A DNA stretch of 64,000 bases from Alkalithermobacter paradoxus (GCA_002029295.1 MZGW01000003.1:62001-126000); one strand, 5' to 3'. Counted from the stretch's first letter, positions 18,330 to 27,946 are shown. The notes: a model not told the origin generated them from the sequence alone. Numbers and translations: made by a program.

Positions 18330-18773
18330 TTATTTATAATCATTAGGAGTTGCCCAGTACTCAAATCGGTTATATCTAGGATCTGATGAGTCAAAATGTA
18401 TCCATATAGGTGCATTATTTAACTTCGGGTGTGCATTAAAGAACTCTCTATCTCCGTAGATTATAGCTTCAAGGGCTAAAGGCAATTCACGCCTGAAAAT
18501 CATATTTCGTATATATGACATAACTGGTCCAAAATCTCCTACATATACATACACATACAGAAACAATTGCCCGTTACAAATATGCCACTGTGCGAGCACT
18601 TCATCTCTCATTTTATTAATTTTATCATGTGCATATTTTTTTCCTATCGTTAGAAATAATTCAGCAGTTATGTCAGAATGTGTTAGTGTGTATCTCCTTG
18701 GTATAATCGGCTTAGTTGGTGTTACTCCTTGTCTAAACTCTACATGCAATTTCTCAGGATTTAGTTTTTTCAT
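18330..18773 (-). CDS. Bacterial Staygreen (SGR-like) protein
   Basis: A 147-residue protein matching the Staygreen family across its length: KLNPEKLHVEFRQGVTPTKP, PRRYTLTHSDITAELFLTIG, RNMIFRRELPLALEAIIYGD, and NAPIWIHFDSS. Plant SGR removes Mg from chlorophyll a; bacterial homologues without chlorophyll can show Mg-dechelatase activity on substrates in vitro, but their real substrate is unknown. No chlorophyll or heme genes are nearby. ATG 18773 has GGGGTG upstream. Confidence 0.85.
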   Translation of the reverse strand: MKKLNPEKLHVEFRQGVTPTKPIIPRRYTLTHSDITAELFLTIGKKYAHDKINKMRDEVLAQWHICNGQLFLYVYVYVGDFGPVMSYIRNMIFRRELPLALEAIIYGDREFFNAHPKLNNAPIWIHFDSSDPRYNRFEYWATPNDYK

Positions 18774-18852
18774 ACACCACACCCCATTGACTACAGTATT
18801 TACTTAGACTATATGGTATGAGTATGTTATATATATTGTTACACCCTACTTG

Positions 18853-19911
18853 CTATACAGCAGTTTTTTCTGGCTGAAGGCTATCTATAACCGCACCTTT
18901 ATCATTAAATATACCGTTTTTACTTCTCATAAATAGTATAATAGATGTTCCCAGGTATCCTGCTATTATTCCACCTATAGTTGCAAATACCAATGCAAAC
19001 AATACATTCATAGGCGAGTTGAATCCAAAAGGAGCTAACATACCTGGAATTGGAGAAGCAGTACCAGGTGCATTATTAATAATCCTAAAATAAGCAGCTC
19101 CTATACCAGCTAGACCTCCTCCAATAAAGTTTGAAAAATATATTGGAATTGGATTCTTTGAGACTATGTGTGCTTGAGTCAAAGGTTCTAACATTACAGC
19201 AATAACGTTGCTAGAATCTCCAAGTTTTAATCTTTTAAATACTATTCCATTAGTAAAAGCTCCTCCATAACTAGCAATAGCTGCTATTCCCATTGCAAGA
19301 CCTTGTAATCCTAACATTGCAGTTAATGCCATAGAACTTAAGGGAGATGTGCATATTACTTTTATAATACCTCCAAGCAAGAATCCCATAATATATGGAG
19401 ATTGTTCTGCTGTAACAGAAATCATATTTCCTATACTAAACAGTGTATGGTTTACAATTGGTGTAGTTATATAAGCAATTCCTCTAGCCACTGGAGCTAT
19501 AAGCAATGCACCTACTATCAGATCTAAGCCCTTTGGAAGTTTTTTCTCTAAAACTGGAGCAATTAGTCCTACTATATATCCGCTCACAAAACCTGGTAAT
19601 ATGCCTATCTGTGTCATAGAAGCACCGGCTACTGCAGCATATACAGGGTTTATTCCCATATTTAAAGATACAAGTATAGTTGCTATAGGTCCACCCATGC
19701 TTCCTGAAGCATCTCCAACCTGTCCTAGAAACTGAATACCCAAAAGTTCTCCGCTGATGTATTTATGTATTGCCTCAACTAAAAAAGTCGCTACAGCAGC
19801 ACCCGCAAGACCCGACATAGCCTTGTCCCCTTTCGGTACCTTAAGACTAAATCCGGAAAATAAAATTAATACAAGTAATAACAGTCCCATACCTTTTGCA
19901 ATTTCTAACAT
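18853..19911 (-). CDS. PTS_EIIC_2-type permease under glycine riboswitch control
   Basis: A 352-residue membrane protein of the 'PTS sugar transporter subunit IIC' group (PF13303-like), with about nine hydrophobic segments and repeats rich in small residues such as GGPIATILVSLNMGINPVYA and TSPLSSMALTAMLGLQGLAM. No IIA, IIB or HPr gene accompanies it, so the sugar-PTS label is doubtful. The ATG at 19911 follows GGAGGG; the longer ATG would include it. A tandem glycine riboswitch precedes it, which suggests glycine or a derivative as substrate (inference). Confidence 0.75.
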   Translation of the reverse strand: MLEIAKGMGLLLLVLILFSGFSLKVPKGDKAMSGLAGAAVATFLVEAIHKYISGELLGIQFLGQVGDASGSMGGPIATILVSLNMGINPVYAAVAGASMTQIGILPGFVSGYIVGLIAPVLEKKLPKGLDLIVGALLIAPVARGIAYITTPIVNHTLFSIGNMISVTAEQSPYIMGFLLGGIIKVICTSPLSSMALTAMLGLQGLAMGIAAIASYGGAFTNGIVFKRLKLGDSSNVIAVMLEPLTQAHIVSKNPIPIYFSNFIGGGLAGIGAAYFRIINNAPGTASPIPGMLAPFGFNSPMNVLFALVFATIGGIIAGYLGTSIILFMRSKNGIFNDKGAVIDSLQPEKTAV

Positions 19912-19955
19912 TAGTAATCCCTCCATTTGTTGTAAAGTAAGTATTTTGTCAGGAC

Positions 19956-20205
19956 AAAAAAAGACAGAGAGTAAAAAAGCATATGAAAACGAAATGCCTC
20001 TTTACTCCCTGTCCTTTTATCTGAAAGCTTCCCTATGATGTCTAGGTTACTCCTTCGATGTCCTATTTCTAGAATCTCTCCAGGGTTGCGTCAAATCATT
20101 GTATTGTAACCTGAAAGTTTCGAAATAAATCAGAGCTTAAACATATTTCTTGCTTCTACGGTCATCTAATATCTAGATGTCTCCAATGACTTTCATCCGC
20201 CGATA
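19956..20205 (-). ncRNA. Tandem glycine riboswitch with terminator platform
   Basis: Minus strand. Aptamer 1 (about 20095-20190) has TCATTGGAGAC, GACCGTAGAAGCAA, GAAACTTTCAGG and closing CAATGA. Aptamer 2 (20007-20086) has CCCTGGAGAGA, CATCGAAGGAGTAA, GCTTTCAGATAAAAGGACAG and closing CAGGG. A k-turn-like ATGAAAG precedes aptamer 1. The expression platform is a long hairpin (GACAGGGAGTAAAG with CTTTTTTACTCTCTGTC, 19963-20012) followed by seven Ts. Its 5' arm overlaps the aptamer-2 P1 strand, so glycine binding should prevent termination: a predicted ON switch. Confidence 0.88.
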
Positions 20206-20263
20206 TTCTATTTTTCTACATCATTTTACACCATAGTGAATAAAATGTCAATGTAGACTTATG

Positions 20264-21268
20264 TTAATTGTCTTCACTAGCTGACTTTTTCATTTCATAC
20301 ATTTTCTCGTCAGCAATCTTTATAGCGTCAAAGAGCTCCATATCATCCTTAATCTCATGTATTCCGTATGATATACTAATTGAAAACTCGAAGGTTTTGC
20401 AGGATAAAAGCTCACTTTCTACCCTATTCATAATCTTTTTACATTGATCCTGTGTAACTTTTTCTAGTACTAATAGAAATTCATCTCCCCCGTATCGAAT
20501 AACAAGATCATCTTCTCTAATACAGCATTTTAAGGTGTCTGCAACTATAGTAAGGATCTTATCTCCAATCATATGCCCAAATGTATCATTTATATATTTG
20601 AACCTATTTATATCTAATAATACTACACAGATTTTAGGAATTTCACATCTTCTCTTACTTAAAGTTTTCTTTTTCCATTCATCTAGATATATTCTAGAAT
20701 ACGCTCCTGTTAAATAGTCATATACAGCAAGCTTTTTGTACTTTTCTTTACTTATATAAAGTAATATTGAGCCTAATAGTAGTAAGACTATTATTAGTGC
20801 AACTAAAAATGTGGTTATTAAACGATTCTTTTCTAGATTTTTAGCTAAGGCTACCTCATCAGTCTTGTCTACTACAATAGAATATAGATATTCTTTTCCT
20901 TCATGAATGAATGGGTAAGAATAAACTTCAACATCTCTTATTTCTCCATTTGAGAGCCTATGTCTGAAACGAAAATGATTGCGCTTTTCATTAGCTGCAG
21001 CATTCCATTCTCTTTCTGTTTCTTCTGGTGTTAATGTGTTTATTTCTTTTATATTCATGCTTACAAGTTCATCTTTTGTATATCCATAAAAGTGCTCAGC
21101 TGCTTTATTAACTTTAAGTATTGATCCTGTTTCTACATCAATTATTAATCTCACTAATCCATGGTTTTCGAATATTTCGCTATAATCAAATTCAAATGCA
21201 TATACGCTATGAGTAAGAATTAATGCTATGACAATTGCTAACAAACTCATCTTCATTCTAATTTTCAT
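20264..21268 (-). CDS. Membrane-bound PAS-GGDEF diguanylate cyclase
   Basis: Makes cyclic di-GMP from two GTP. The 334 residues are: a signal-type first helix (LLAIVIALILTHSVYA), an extracytoplasmic PAS domain (about 30-145, with AAEHFYGYTKDELVSMN), a second helix (TTFLVALIIVLLLLGSILLY), and a C-terminal GGDEF domain (about 175-330). The catalytic loop is RYGGDEFLLVL, and REDD five residues before it is an intact RxxD product-inhibition site, so the enzyme is probably active and feedback controlled. The PAS ligand is unknown. Monocistronic. Confidence 0.92.
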   Translation of the reverse strand: MKIRMKMSLLAIVIALILTHSVYAFEFDYSEIFENHGLVRLIIDVETGSILKVNKAAEHFYGYTKDELVSMNIKEINTLTPEETEREWNAAANEKRNHFRFRHRLSNGEIRDVEVYSYPFIHEGKEYLYSIVVDKTDEVALAKNLEKNRLITTFLVALIIVLLLLGSILLYISKEKYKKLAVYDYLTGAYSRIYLDEWKKKTLSKRRCEIPKICVVLLDINRFKYINDTFGHMIGDKILTIVADTLKCCIREDDLVIRYGGDEFLLVLEKVTQDQCKKIMNRVESELLSCKTFEFSISISYGIHEIKDDMELFDAIKIADEKMYEMKKSASEDN

Positions 21269-21404
21269 TCATTTTACCTCATACTATATATTTTCTACTA
21301 TATTACATAATTATTATATCATAAAACTTGAAATCATATGACAGTGTGTCTTATCATACTTATTATGAAGTAATTTAAATGTATACCAGTTAGGAGTAGA
21401 TGTA

Positions 21405-23153
21405 ATGTTAAAATTAACAAAGTATTTAAAGCCTTTTATATGTCATATCATTCTAGCAATAATACTATTATTCGCTCAGGCTATGGCTGATTTATCACTG
21501 CCTGATTATATGTCTAATATTATTAATAACGGAATACAACAAAACAATATTCCTATAGTAACTAGACAAAAATATATTATCAATACAGGTATAGTAATGC
21601 TTCTTATTTCACTAGCAAGTGCATTATGTATAGTTGGAGTAGGATTTCTAGCATCTAAAGTAGCTGCTGGATTATCTTGTAACCTTAGAAAAGCAGTATT
21701 CACCAAAGTTCAAAGCTTTTCTAAATCAGAGCTAGATAAATTCTCCACTGCATCCCTTATAACTCGAACTACAAATGATATTACTCAAATACAAACTCTC
21801 GTCGCTTTAATGATTAGAATGGTATTTTATGCCCCAATTATGGGGGTTGGTGGTGTTATAAAAGCTATAGAAAAAAGCCCATCAATGTCGTGGATTATAG
21901 GGGTAGCAGTTATATCTTTATTGATTTTAATTGTTGCGGTATTTTTAATTGCAATGCCTAAGTTTAAGACTATTCAAAATCTAATTGATAGACTAAATTT
22001 AGTAACGAGAGAGAACCTTTCTGGAATGATGGTTATAAGAGCATTCAATACTCAAGCTTTCGAAGAAGAAAGGTTTGATATGGCAAACAAAAACCTTACA
22101 AATACAAACATCTTTGTAAATCGTGTAATGGCATTTATGTTCCCAACAATGATGCTTATAATGAATGGTATAACCTTGCTCATAGTATGGGCAGGAGCTA
22201 AGGAGATAGCAGCTTCAAGTATGCAAGTTGGTGATATGATGGCATTTATGCAGTATGCTATGCAGATTATATCTGCATTCTTAATGCTGTCATTTATATT
22301 TATAATGATCCCTAGAGCCTCTGTTGCAGCACAGCGTATTGCAGAGGTTCTAGACACACAACCTGAAATAAAAGATCCAAAAAATCCAAAATCTCTAGAT
22401 AATGATTTGAAAGGATATATAGAATTTAAAAATGTATCTTTTAGATATCATGGTGCACAAAAAAATATCTTAGAGAATATAAGTTTTACGGCTCTACCTG
22501 GAGAAACTACTGCAATTATAGGCTCTACTGGTTCTGGAAAGTCTACTTTAATTAATCTAATTCCACGTTTTTATGATGTTAATGAGGGACAGATTCTAGT
22601 TAATGGTGTTGACGTAAGAGATATAAGTCAAAGTGATCTTAGAGATAAAATTGGTTATGTTCCTCAGAAAAGCTCACTATTTAGCGGGACTATTGAATCA
22701 AATCTTAGATACGGTAATGAAAATGCCTCACAAGAAGACTTATTAGAAGCTGCAAATATATCACAAGCCATGGAATTTATAAACGAAAAAACAAACGCTT
22801 TTGAATCTGAAATATCTCAAGATGGAAGTAATATATCAGGTGGACAAAAACAGAGATTATCTATAGCTCGTGCGCTGATAAAAAAGCCTGAAATATTTAT
22901 ATTTGACGATAGCTTCTCTGCACTAGATTTCAAGACTGATGCAGCTCTTAGAAAGTCATTAAAAGAAAAATTAGCTTCAAGTACTATTATTTTAGTTGCA
23001 CAGCGTATTTCTACTGTTATGAATGCTGAGAAGATAATAGTTCTAGACGAAGGTAAAGTAGTAGGCATAGGAAATCATAAACAGCTCATGGAAAGTTGCA
23101 CAACGTATAAAGAGATTGCATTTTCACAGCTATCTAAGGAGGAATTATCATGA
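21405..23153 (+). CDS. ABC exporter half-transporter with degenerate ATPase site (heterodimer subunit 1)
   Basis: A 582-residue fused TMD-NBD exporter half: six helices, then an NBD with Walker A GSTGSGKST, signature ISGGQKQRLS and Walker B IFIFDDSFSALD. The catalytic Glu after Walker B is Asp, and the switch histidine is Gln (VAQRIST), the signs of the degenerate-site subunit in heterodimeric exporters such as TM287/288, BmrCD and LmrCD. It overlaps the next gene by four bases. A multidrug or lipid substrate is likely but cannot be specified. Confidence 0.92.
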   Translation: MLKLTKYLKPFICHIILAIILLFAQAMADLSLPDYMSNIINNGIQQNNIPIVTRQKYIINTGIVMLLISLASALCIVGVGFLASKVAAGLSCNLRKAVFTKVQSFSKSELDKFSTASLITRTTNDITQIQTLVALMIRMVFYAPIMGVGGVIKAIEKSPSMSWIIGVAVISLLILIVAVFLIAMPKFKTIQNLIDRLNLVTRENLSGMMVIRAFNTQAFEEERFDMANKNLTNTNIFVNRVMAFMFPTMMLIMNGITLLIVWAGAKEIAASSMQVGDMMAFMQYAMQIISAFLMLSFIFIMIPRASVAAQRIAEVLDTQPEIKDPKNPKSLDNDLKGYIEFKNVSFRYHGAQKNILENISFTALPGETTAIIGSTGSGKSTLINLIPRFYDVNEGQILVNGVDVRDISQSDLRDKIGYVPQKSSLFSGTIESNLRYGNENASQEDLLEAANISQAMEFINEKTNAFESEISQDGSNISGGQKQRLSIARALIKKPEIFIFDDSFSALDFKTDAALRKSLKEKLASSTIILVAQRISTVMNAEKIIVLDEGKVVGIGNHKQLMESCTTYKEIAFSQLSKEELS

Positions 23154-25000
23154 GTGAAAAAAGCAGAATAAACAACCCACGTAGTATGGGAATAGGTCGT
23201 GGAGGACATGGCATGCTGCAGGGTGGCCCAAAAGCTAAAGATGCTAAAGGCAGTATGAAGAAGCTGATAAATCATTTAAATGTTTACAAACTTTCTATAG
23301 CTATTGTGATTATATTTTCAATTGCAAGTGCTACCTTCGCAATCATTGGTCCTAAGATTTTAGGAAAAGTGACTACTAAGCTATTTGAAGGGGTAATGGC
23401 TAAAGCTATAGGTACTGGAGATATAGATTTTGAATACATAGGTAATATGCTTCTCGTACTTCTTGGATTATATTTACTAAGTGCTATATTCGGATACATT
23501 CAGGGGTGGATAATGTCTGATATAGCAATGAATGTAAGTTACAATTTCAGAAAAGATATATCCAAAAAGATAAATCGCTTACCCCTAAAGTATTTTGATA
23601 AAACAAGTCACGGCGAGGTTTTATCACGCGTTACCAATGATGTGGATACGCTAAGTCAGACACTTAATCAAAGCTTAGGTCAAATAATAGCATCCGTTAC
23701 AACAGTTATAGGGGTATTTATTATGATGCTCAGTATAAGCTGGAGAATGACTCTAGTATCTCTTGGAGTAATCCCAATATCTATCATACTTATAGCAATT
23801 ATAGTTAAACATTCACAAAAATTCTTTAAGCAACAACAAGACTACCTAGGTAACTTGAATGGTCATGTTGAAGAGATGTATAGCGGACACATAGTTGTAA
23901 AAGCTTTCAATGGTGAGCAAAAAAGCATTGAGAAATTCGATACTTTAAATGATAAACTTTATAAAGTAGCTTGGAAGTCGCAGTTTCTAACTAGTATTAT
24001 GATGCCGCTTATGAACTTTGTAGGAAATCTTGGATATGTAGTTGTAAGTATAATGGGGGGATACCTAGCAGCTAAGAGAGTTATAGAAGTTGGAGATGTT
24101 CAAGCCTTTATCCAATATGTACGTCAGTTCAGTCACCCAATATCACAGATAGCTAATATCTCTAATATCCTTCAACAAACTGCTGCTTCAGCCGAAAGAG
24201 TATTTGAATTCTTAGATGAAGAAGAGGAAGTTTCAGATACTCAAAATCCAATAAAGCTAGACAGCATTAATGGTCAGGTTGAATTTAGGAATATACATTT
24301 TGGATATAACCCTGAAGATATAGTTATTAATAACTTCTCTATTTCTATTAAGCCTGGGCAGAAAGTTGCTATAGTAGGACCGACGGGAGCTGGTAAGACC
24401 ACAATAGTTAAGCTTTTAATGAGATTTTATGACGTAAATGAAGGGTCTATAATGATTGATGGATATGATATAAGAGATTTTAGCCGTTATGACCTTCGTT
24501 CAATGTTTGGAATGGTTTTGCAGGACACATGGCTATATAATGATAGTATTATGGAAAACATAAGATACGGTCGTCTTAGTGCAACTGATGAAGAAGTCAT
24601 ATCTGCTGCAAAAGCAGCCCATGTTGATAGCTTTGTAAATACATTACCTAGCGGATACAATATGATATTGAATGAAGAAGCAAGCAATGTCTCACAAGGA
24701 CAAAAACAATTAATTACAATAGCAAGGGCTATACTTTCAGACCCTAGAATTCTTATCTTTGATGAAGCTACAAGCTTAGTAGATACACGAACAGAAACAC
24801 AGATTCAAAAGGCTATGGATAATCTTATGAAAAATAGAACAAGTTTTATCATAGCTCATAGACTATCTACCATCAAGGATGCTGACACAATATTAGTAAT
24901 GAATCATGGAGATATTATAGAACAAGGTACTCATGAGGAACTTCTTACTAAAGGTGGGTTTTATTATAACCTTTACCAAAGTCAATTTGAGATAACTTAA
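23150..25000 (+). CDS. ABC exporter half-transporter with canonical ATPase site (heterodimer subunit 2)
   Basis: A 616-residue partner of the preceding gene. A glycine-rich N-terminal extension (RSMGIGRGGHGMLQGGPKAK) precedes six helices and an NBD with Walker A GPTGAGKTT, signature VSQGQKQLIT, Walker B ILIFDEATSLVD with catalytic Glu, and switch His (IIAHRLST). Translational coupling through ATGA overlap and complementary ATPase sites support an obligate heterodimer. The operon ends at a hairpin at 25010-25036. Confidence 0.92.
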   Translation: MSEKSRINNPRSMGIGRGGHGMLQGGPKAKDAKGSMKKLINHLNVYKLSIAIVIIFSIASATFAIIGPKILGKVTTKLFEGVMAKAIGTGDIDFEYIGNMLLVLLGLYLLSAIFGYIQGWIMSDIAMNVSYNFRKDISKKINRLPLKYFDKTSHGEVLSRVTNDVDTLSQTLNQSLGQIIASVTTVIGVFIMMLSISWRMTLVSLGVIPISIILIAIIVKHSQKFFKQQQDYLGNLNGHVEEMYSGHIVVKAFNGEQKSIEKFDTLNDKLYKVAWKSQFLTSIMMPLMNFVGNLGYVVVSIMGGYLAAKRVIEVGDVQAFIQYVRQFSHPISQIANISNILQQTAASAERVFEFLDEEEEVSDTQNPIKLDSINGQVEFRNIHFGYNPEDIVINNFSISIKPGQKVAIVGPTGAGKTTIVKLLMRFYDVNEGSIMIDGYDIRDFSRYDLRSMFGMVLQDTWLYNDSIMENIRYGRLSATDEEVISAAKAAHVDSFVNTLPSGYNMILNEEASNVSQGQKQLITIARAILSDPRILIFDEATSLVDTRTETQIQKAMDNLMKNRTSFIIAHRLSTIKDADTILVMNHGDIIEQGTHEELLTKGGFYYNLYQSQFEIT

Positions 25001-25009
25001 AAATATACT

Positions 25010-25036
25010 AAGGGGAAGTCAAAAGTGACTCCCCTT
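25010..25036. terminator. Bidirectional terminator between ABC exporter and pdxT
   Basis: AAGGGGAAGTC-AAAA-GTGACTCCCCTT hairpin with one bulged base, between convergent genes, flanked by A- and T-rich sequence. Confidence 0.8.
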
Positions 25037-25040
25037 TAAT

Positions 25041-25607
25041 TTACATCATATTAATAAAATATTGATGAAAACTCTTATCATCAGTCAACTCAGGGTGAAA
25101 AGATGTTACAAGCATGTTTTTCTGACGGGCAGCTACAATATTTCTATCTAATTTATATAGTACATCAACACTTTCATCTATATCAACAATATACGGTGCT
25201 CTTATAAATACCATAGGGATTTCTTTTTCAGATACCTCTCTTACTACTCCCGTCGTAGCAAAACTATCTAGTTGAGTTCCATATGCATTTCGCCTTACTT
25301 TAATGTCCATAACCTTTAGATGTGCATTCTCATCACCATCTAGTTCTTTTGCAAGTAAAATCATTCCTGCACACGTTCCCCATACAGGTAACCCATTGTT
25401 GATTTTATTTATCAATGTTTGGGCTATACTAAAGTCTTTAAGTAGTTTTCCTATAGCAGTGCTCTCACCACCCGGCAGAATAATTCCGTCAATGTCGTTA
25501 AGTTGACTAACATTTCTTATCTCTATAGCTTGGTGACCTAGCGATTTAATCATCTGTATATGTTCTCTAAATGCACCTTGAAGTGCTAAGATACCTACCT
25601 TTTTCAT
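25041..25607 (-). CDS. pdxT: Pyridoxal 5'-phosphate synthase glutaminase subunit PdxT
   Basis: Supplies ammonia from glutamine to PdxS. The 188-residue class I glutaminase has GILALQGAFREH, the oxyanion strand ILPGGESTAIGKLL, nucleophile GTCAGMILLA and the His/Glu pair in TSFHPELTDD. It starts one base after pdxS ends and forms the pdxST unit. Confidence 0.96.
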   Translation of the reverse strand: MKKVGILALQGAFREHIQMIKSLGHQAIEIRNVSQLNDIDGIILPGGESTAIGKLLKDFSIAQTLINKINNGLPVWGTCAGMILLAKELDGDENAHLKVMDIKVRRNAYGTQLDSFATTGVVREVSEKEIPMVFIRAPYIVDIDESVDVLYKLDRNIVAARQKNMLVTSFHPELTDDKSFHQYFINMM

Positions 25608-25608
25608 A

Positions 25609-26487
25609 TTAATACCCTCTATTAGCCATTCTTTCTTCTTTATCTATTGAGTATACATTAATTCCAACCATCGCCTCTCCAAGATCTTCTGATACTTCAG
25701 CTAGAATCTTAGGATCATTGTAGTTTGTAACAGCCTTAACTATTGCAGCAGCCCTTTTTCTCGGATCTCCAGATTTGAATATACCAGAGCCAACAAATAC
25801 TCCATCACAACCAAGTTGCATCATCATTGCAGCATCAGCAGGGGTTGCAACACCTCCAGCAGCAAAATTAACAACAGGAAGTCTTCCATATTCATGAACA
25901 TATTCAACTAAATGAATAGGAGCTTGTAATTCCTTAGCTGTATTCATCAATTCTTCTTTCGATAAACCTTGTATTCTTCTAATTTCAGAATTCATCATTC
26001 TCATATGCTTAACTGCTTCTATTACATCACCTGTGCCAGGTTCTCCTTTCGTTCTAATCATTGACGCCCCTTCTCCAATTCTCCTTAAAGCCTCACCTAA
26101 ATTTTTAGCTCCACAAACAAAAGGAACCTTAAATTGTTTCTTATCTATATGTAAAATCGGATCTGCAGGTGTTAAAACCTCACTCTCATCTATATAATCT
26201 ATTCCAAGTGCTTCAAGTATTTGTGCTTCAACAAAATGACCAATCCTTACCTTTGCCATAACAGGAATAGAGACTGCTTTTTGAATTTCCTTAATCATTT
26301 TTGGATCGGATGCTCTTGCAACCCCACCATTTTTCCTAATATCTGCAGGAACCCTCTCAAGTGCCATAACAGCACAAGCTCCAGCCTCTTGAGCTATCCT
26401 TGCTTCTTCTGGAGTCGTCACATCCATGATTACTCCACCCTTTAACATTTGAGCTAAATTCTTATTAAGCTCATATCTACTATTCAT
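25609..26487 (-). CDS. pdxS: Pyridoxal 5'-phosphate synthase subunit PdxS
   Basis: Lyase/synthase subunit that condenses ribose 5-phosphate, glyceraldehyde 3-phosphate and ammonia into PLP. The 292-residue TIM barrel is strongly conserved: [52 protein letters not shown] and [23 protein letters not shown] 26487 follows GGAGGGG. The long upstream region (to 27096) probably includes its promoter; no MocR-type regulator adjoins. Confidence 0.97.
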   Translation of the reverse strand: MNSRYELNKNLAQMLKGGVIMDVTTPEEARIAQEAGACAVMALERVPADIRKNGGVARASDPKMIKEIQKAVSIPVMAKVRIGHFVEAQILEALGIDYIDESEVLTPADPILHIDKKQFKVPFVCGAKNLGEALRRIGEGASMIRTKGEPGTGDVIEAVKHMRMMNSEIRRIQGLSKEELMNTAKELQAPIHLVEYVHEYGRLPVVNFAAGGVATPADAAMMMQLGCDGVFVGSGIFKSGDPRKRAAAIVKAVTNYNDPKILAEVSEDLGEAMVGINVYSIDKEERMANRGY

Positions 26488-26502
26488 ACAAATCCCCTCC
26501 AA

Positions 26503-27096
26503 ATATATAACTTAATATTAGTATGTCATCTGCATGCTTCTTTTTCAATATCACTTCGGTTAATATGTTAAATTTTTCAAAGTGTATCGGTACAATTTAT
26601 TTTAAAGTCTTTTTCACTATATTATAATCATTACTTGAACTATACTTTTTTTTCTAACCTTATAATGGGGATTGATTATGATAGGATTATGTAATTAAAA
26701 AATTCTCTTTTTTTATATTTATAGGTATGTCCAAACATACTTAGTATAATATTTACTGCCCAAAGGGAGGATGAGGGGCAGTAAATATATAAGGCAATTA
26801 TATTCTATTTCAATATACCTTCCTTTAGTGACTATACAAAAGGCCCCATTTAATATTCTTCTACCCCTAGATGATATAAATAAAATCGCTAGATAATTCC
26901 TGATTAGCAACAAATCAGGAACTTATTTAATCCGAATCATCATCAATGATAATTATTTTCAATAACTGTATAGTACCATAATTATAAGAAATATGCCAAC
27001 ACACGGATAAAGATCATCAGGTTTACCAAGATGGTGTAGTCTCATTAAAAAAACTCTATCTACTCCTTCTAATGCTTTCTCTAGTTAGATAGTTTA
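26503..27096. other. Intergenic region upstream of pdxS with hairpins
   Basis: About 590 bases with no gene I can support. It contains a 13-base stem ATATTTACTGCCC / GGGCAGTAAATAT (26749-26788) whose loop reads AAAGGGAGGATGAG, a hairpin TCCTGATT/AATCAGGA near 26898-26919, a small palindrome TGTATCGGTACA near 26583, and a Fur-box-like TGATAATTATTTTCA at 26947-26961. A short minus-strand frame at 26719-26913 has no recognisable features. Confidence 0.4.
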
Positions 27097-27210
27097 GTAT
27101 TTTTCTCTAAGAACTTTATCTAGTGGATTAAACGACTTAATCTGCACCTATAGTTATCCTCATAATTTTGTCTACATCATCATCTTTTGCTGTTAACGTA
27201 GTTATATGGT
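27097..27210 (-). pseudogene. Remnant of a two-component response regulator receiver domain
   Basis: Reading the minus strand from 27208, HITTLTAKDDDVDKIMRITI then GAD matches the strand-4/helix-4 region of OmpR-type receivers (family pattern I-x-LTA-x-DD...GADDY). A frameshift follows; the next frame reads FNPLDKVLREKY, matching KPFNPLELVARV. The rest of the gene is gone. No kinase remnant was identified. Confidence 0.55.
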
Positions 27211-27256
27211 AATAAATTTTTCTACAAATGCTGTTATTTCATCAATATTTTTTCAT

Positions 27257-27880
27257 CTACTTCTTATCAACCCTCATAAATATTCCTGATGCCCTCAGCA
27301 TAACAATCCAAGCGATGATGCTTACACCAAAGAAAGGAATACCTGCTGGTATAAAATAAAACATGTAACATAATAGACAAACAGTTAATCCAAATATAAT
27401 TATCTCTAAAGGGTTACTTATTGCAATCATAAAAGCTACTTTAATATATTGAAGAAGTTTAAGATCATAGTGCACATAAACAGGAAAAACAAAAAACAAA
27501 GTAATCATGTAAATGAATACTGTAGGAAATAATCCAATCCATAAGATCCTATGAAAAATTCCATCTATCATCTGTGAAAGCAAGTAGTTAAAATATATCA
27601 TATATCCAAAAGCTAGAAAAATAACTCCTAATATATTTGACTTTATAAACTCCTCTTTGTAAATTTTAATAAATGCTCTAAACACAGAAGTATCTGTATC
27701 TCCCACTGTCCATTTTCTTAAAACACCAAACATTGCTACTGTTGCAGGTGCTATCCCAAACACAACTAACCCAATAACAGTAGAGGCTATCCATAAAATA
27801 TTTATATATACTAAACGACATATCCATTCACATATTTCATATAACTTATTAGATACCTTACTAGCTCTATTTGCCTGCAC
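27257..27880 (-). CDS. DUF624 / YesL-like membrane protein
   Basis: A 207-residue protein with about five membrane segments, including NILWIASTVIGLVVFGIAPA and VMLRASGIFMR, typical of the YesL family linked to plant-cell-wall sugar operons. It starts at GTG 27880 after AAGGAGG. It is the last gene of the xylose region but follows a terminator-like hairpin, so it may be expressed at a lower level. Function in the family is not known. Confidence 0.8.
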   Translation of the reverse strand: MQANRASKVSNKLYEICEWICRLVYINILWIASTVIGLVVFGIAPATVAMFGVLRKWTVGDTDTSVFRAFIKIYKEEFIKSNILGVIFLAFGYMIYFNYLLSQMIDGIFHRILWIGLFPTVFIYMITLFFVFPVYVHYDLKLLQYIKVAFMIAISNPLEIIIFGLTVCLLCYMFYFIPAGIPFFGVSIIAWIVMLRASGIFMRVDKK

Positions 27881-27904
27881 TTCCTTATACCTCCTTAAGA
27901 AAAC

Positions 27905-27941
27905 AAGGGATGGACACTAAGCTATCTTTTATCCATCCCTT
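27905..27941 (-). terminator. Terminator or attenuator between xylB and yesL-like gene
   Basis: AAGGGATGGA / TCCATCCCTT ten-base stem, 17-base loop, followed on the minus strand by TGTTTTCTT, placed just after the xylB stop. Confidence 0.75.
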
Positions 27942-27946
27942 TTAAT

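Noticed and set aside
26719-26913. Minus-strand ORF of 64 codons in the pdxS upstream gap
   Set aside because: No RBS, no recognisable motif, and it runs through the 26749-26788 hairpin.
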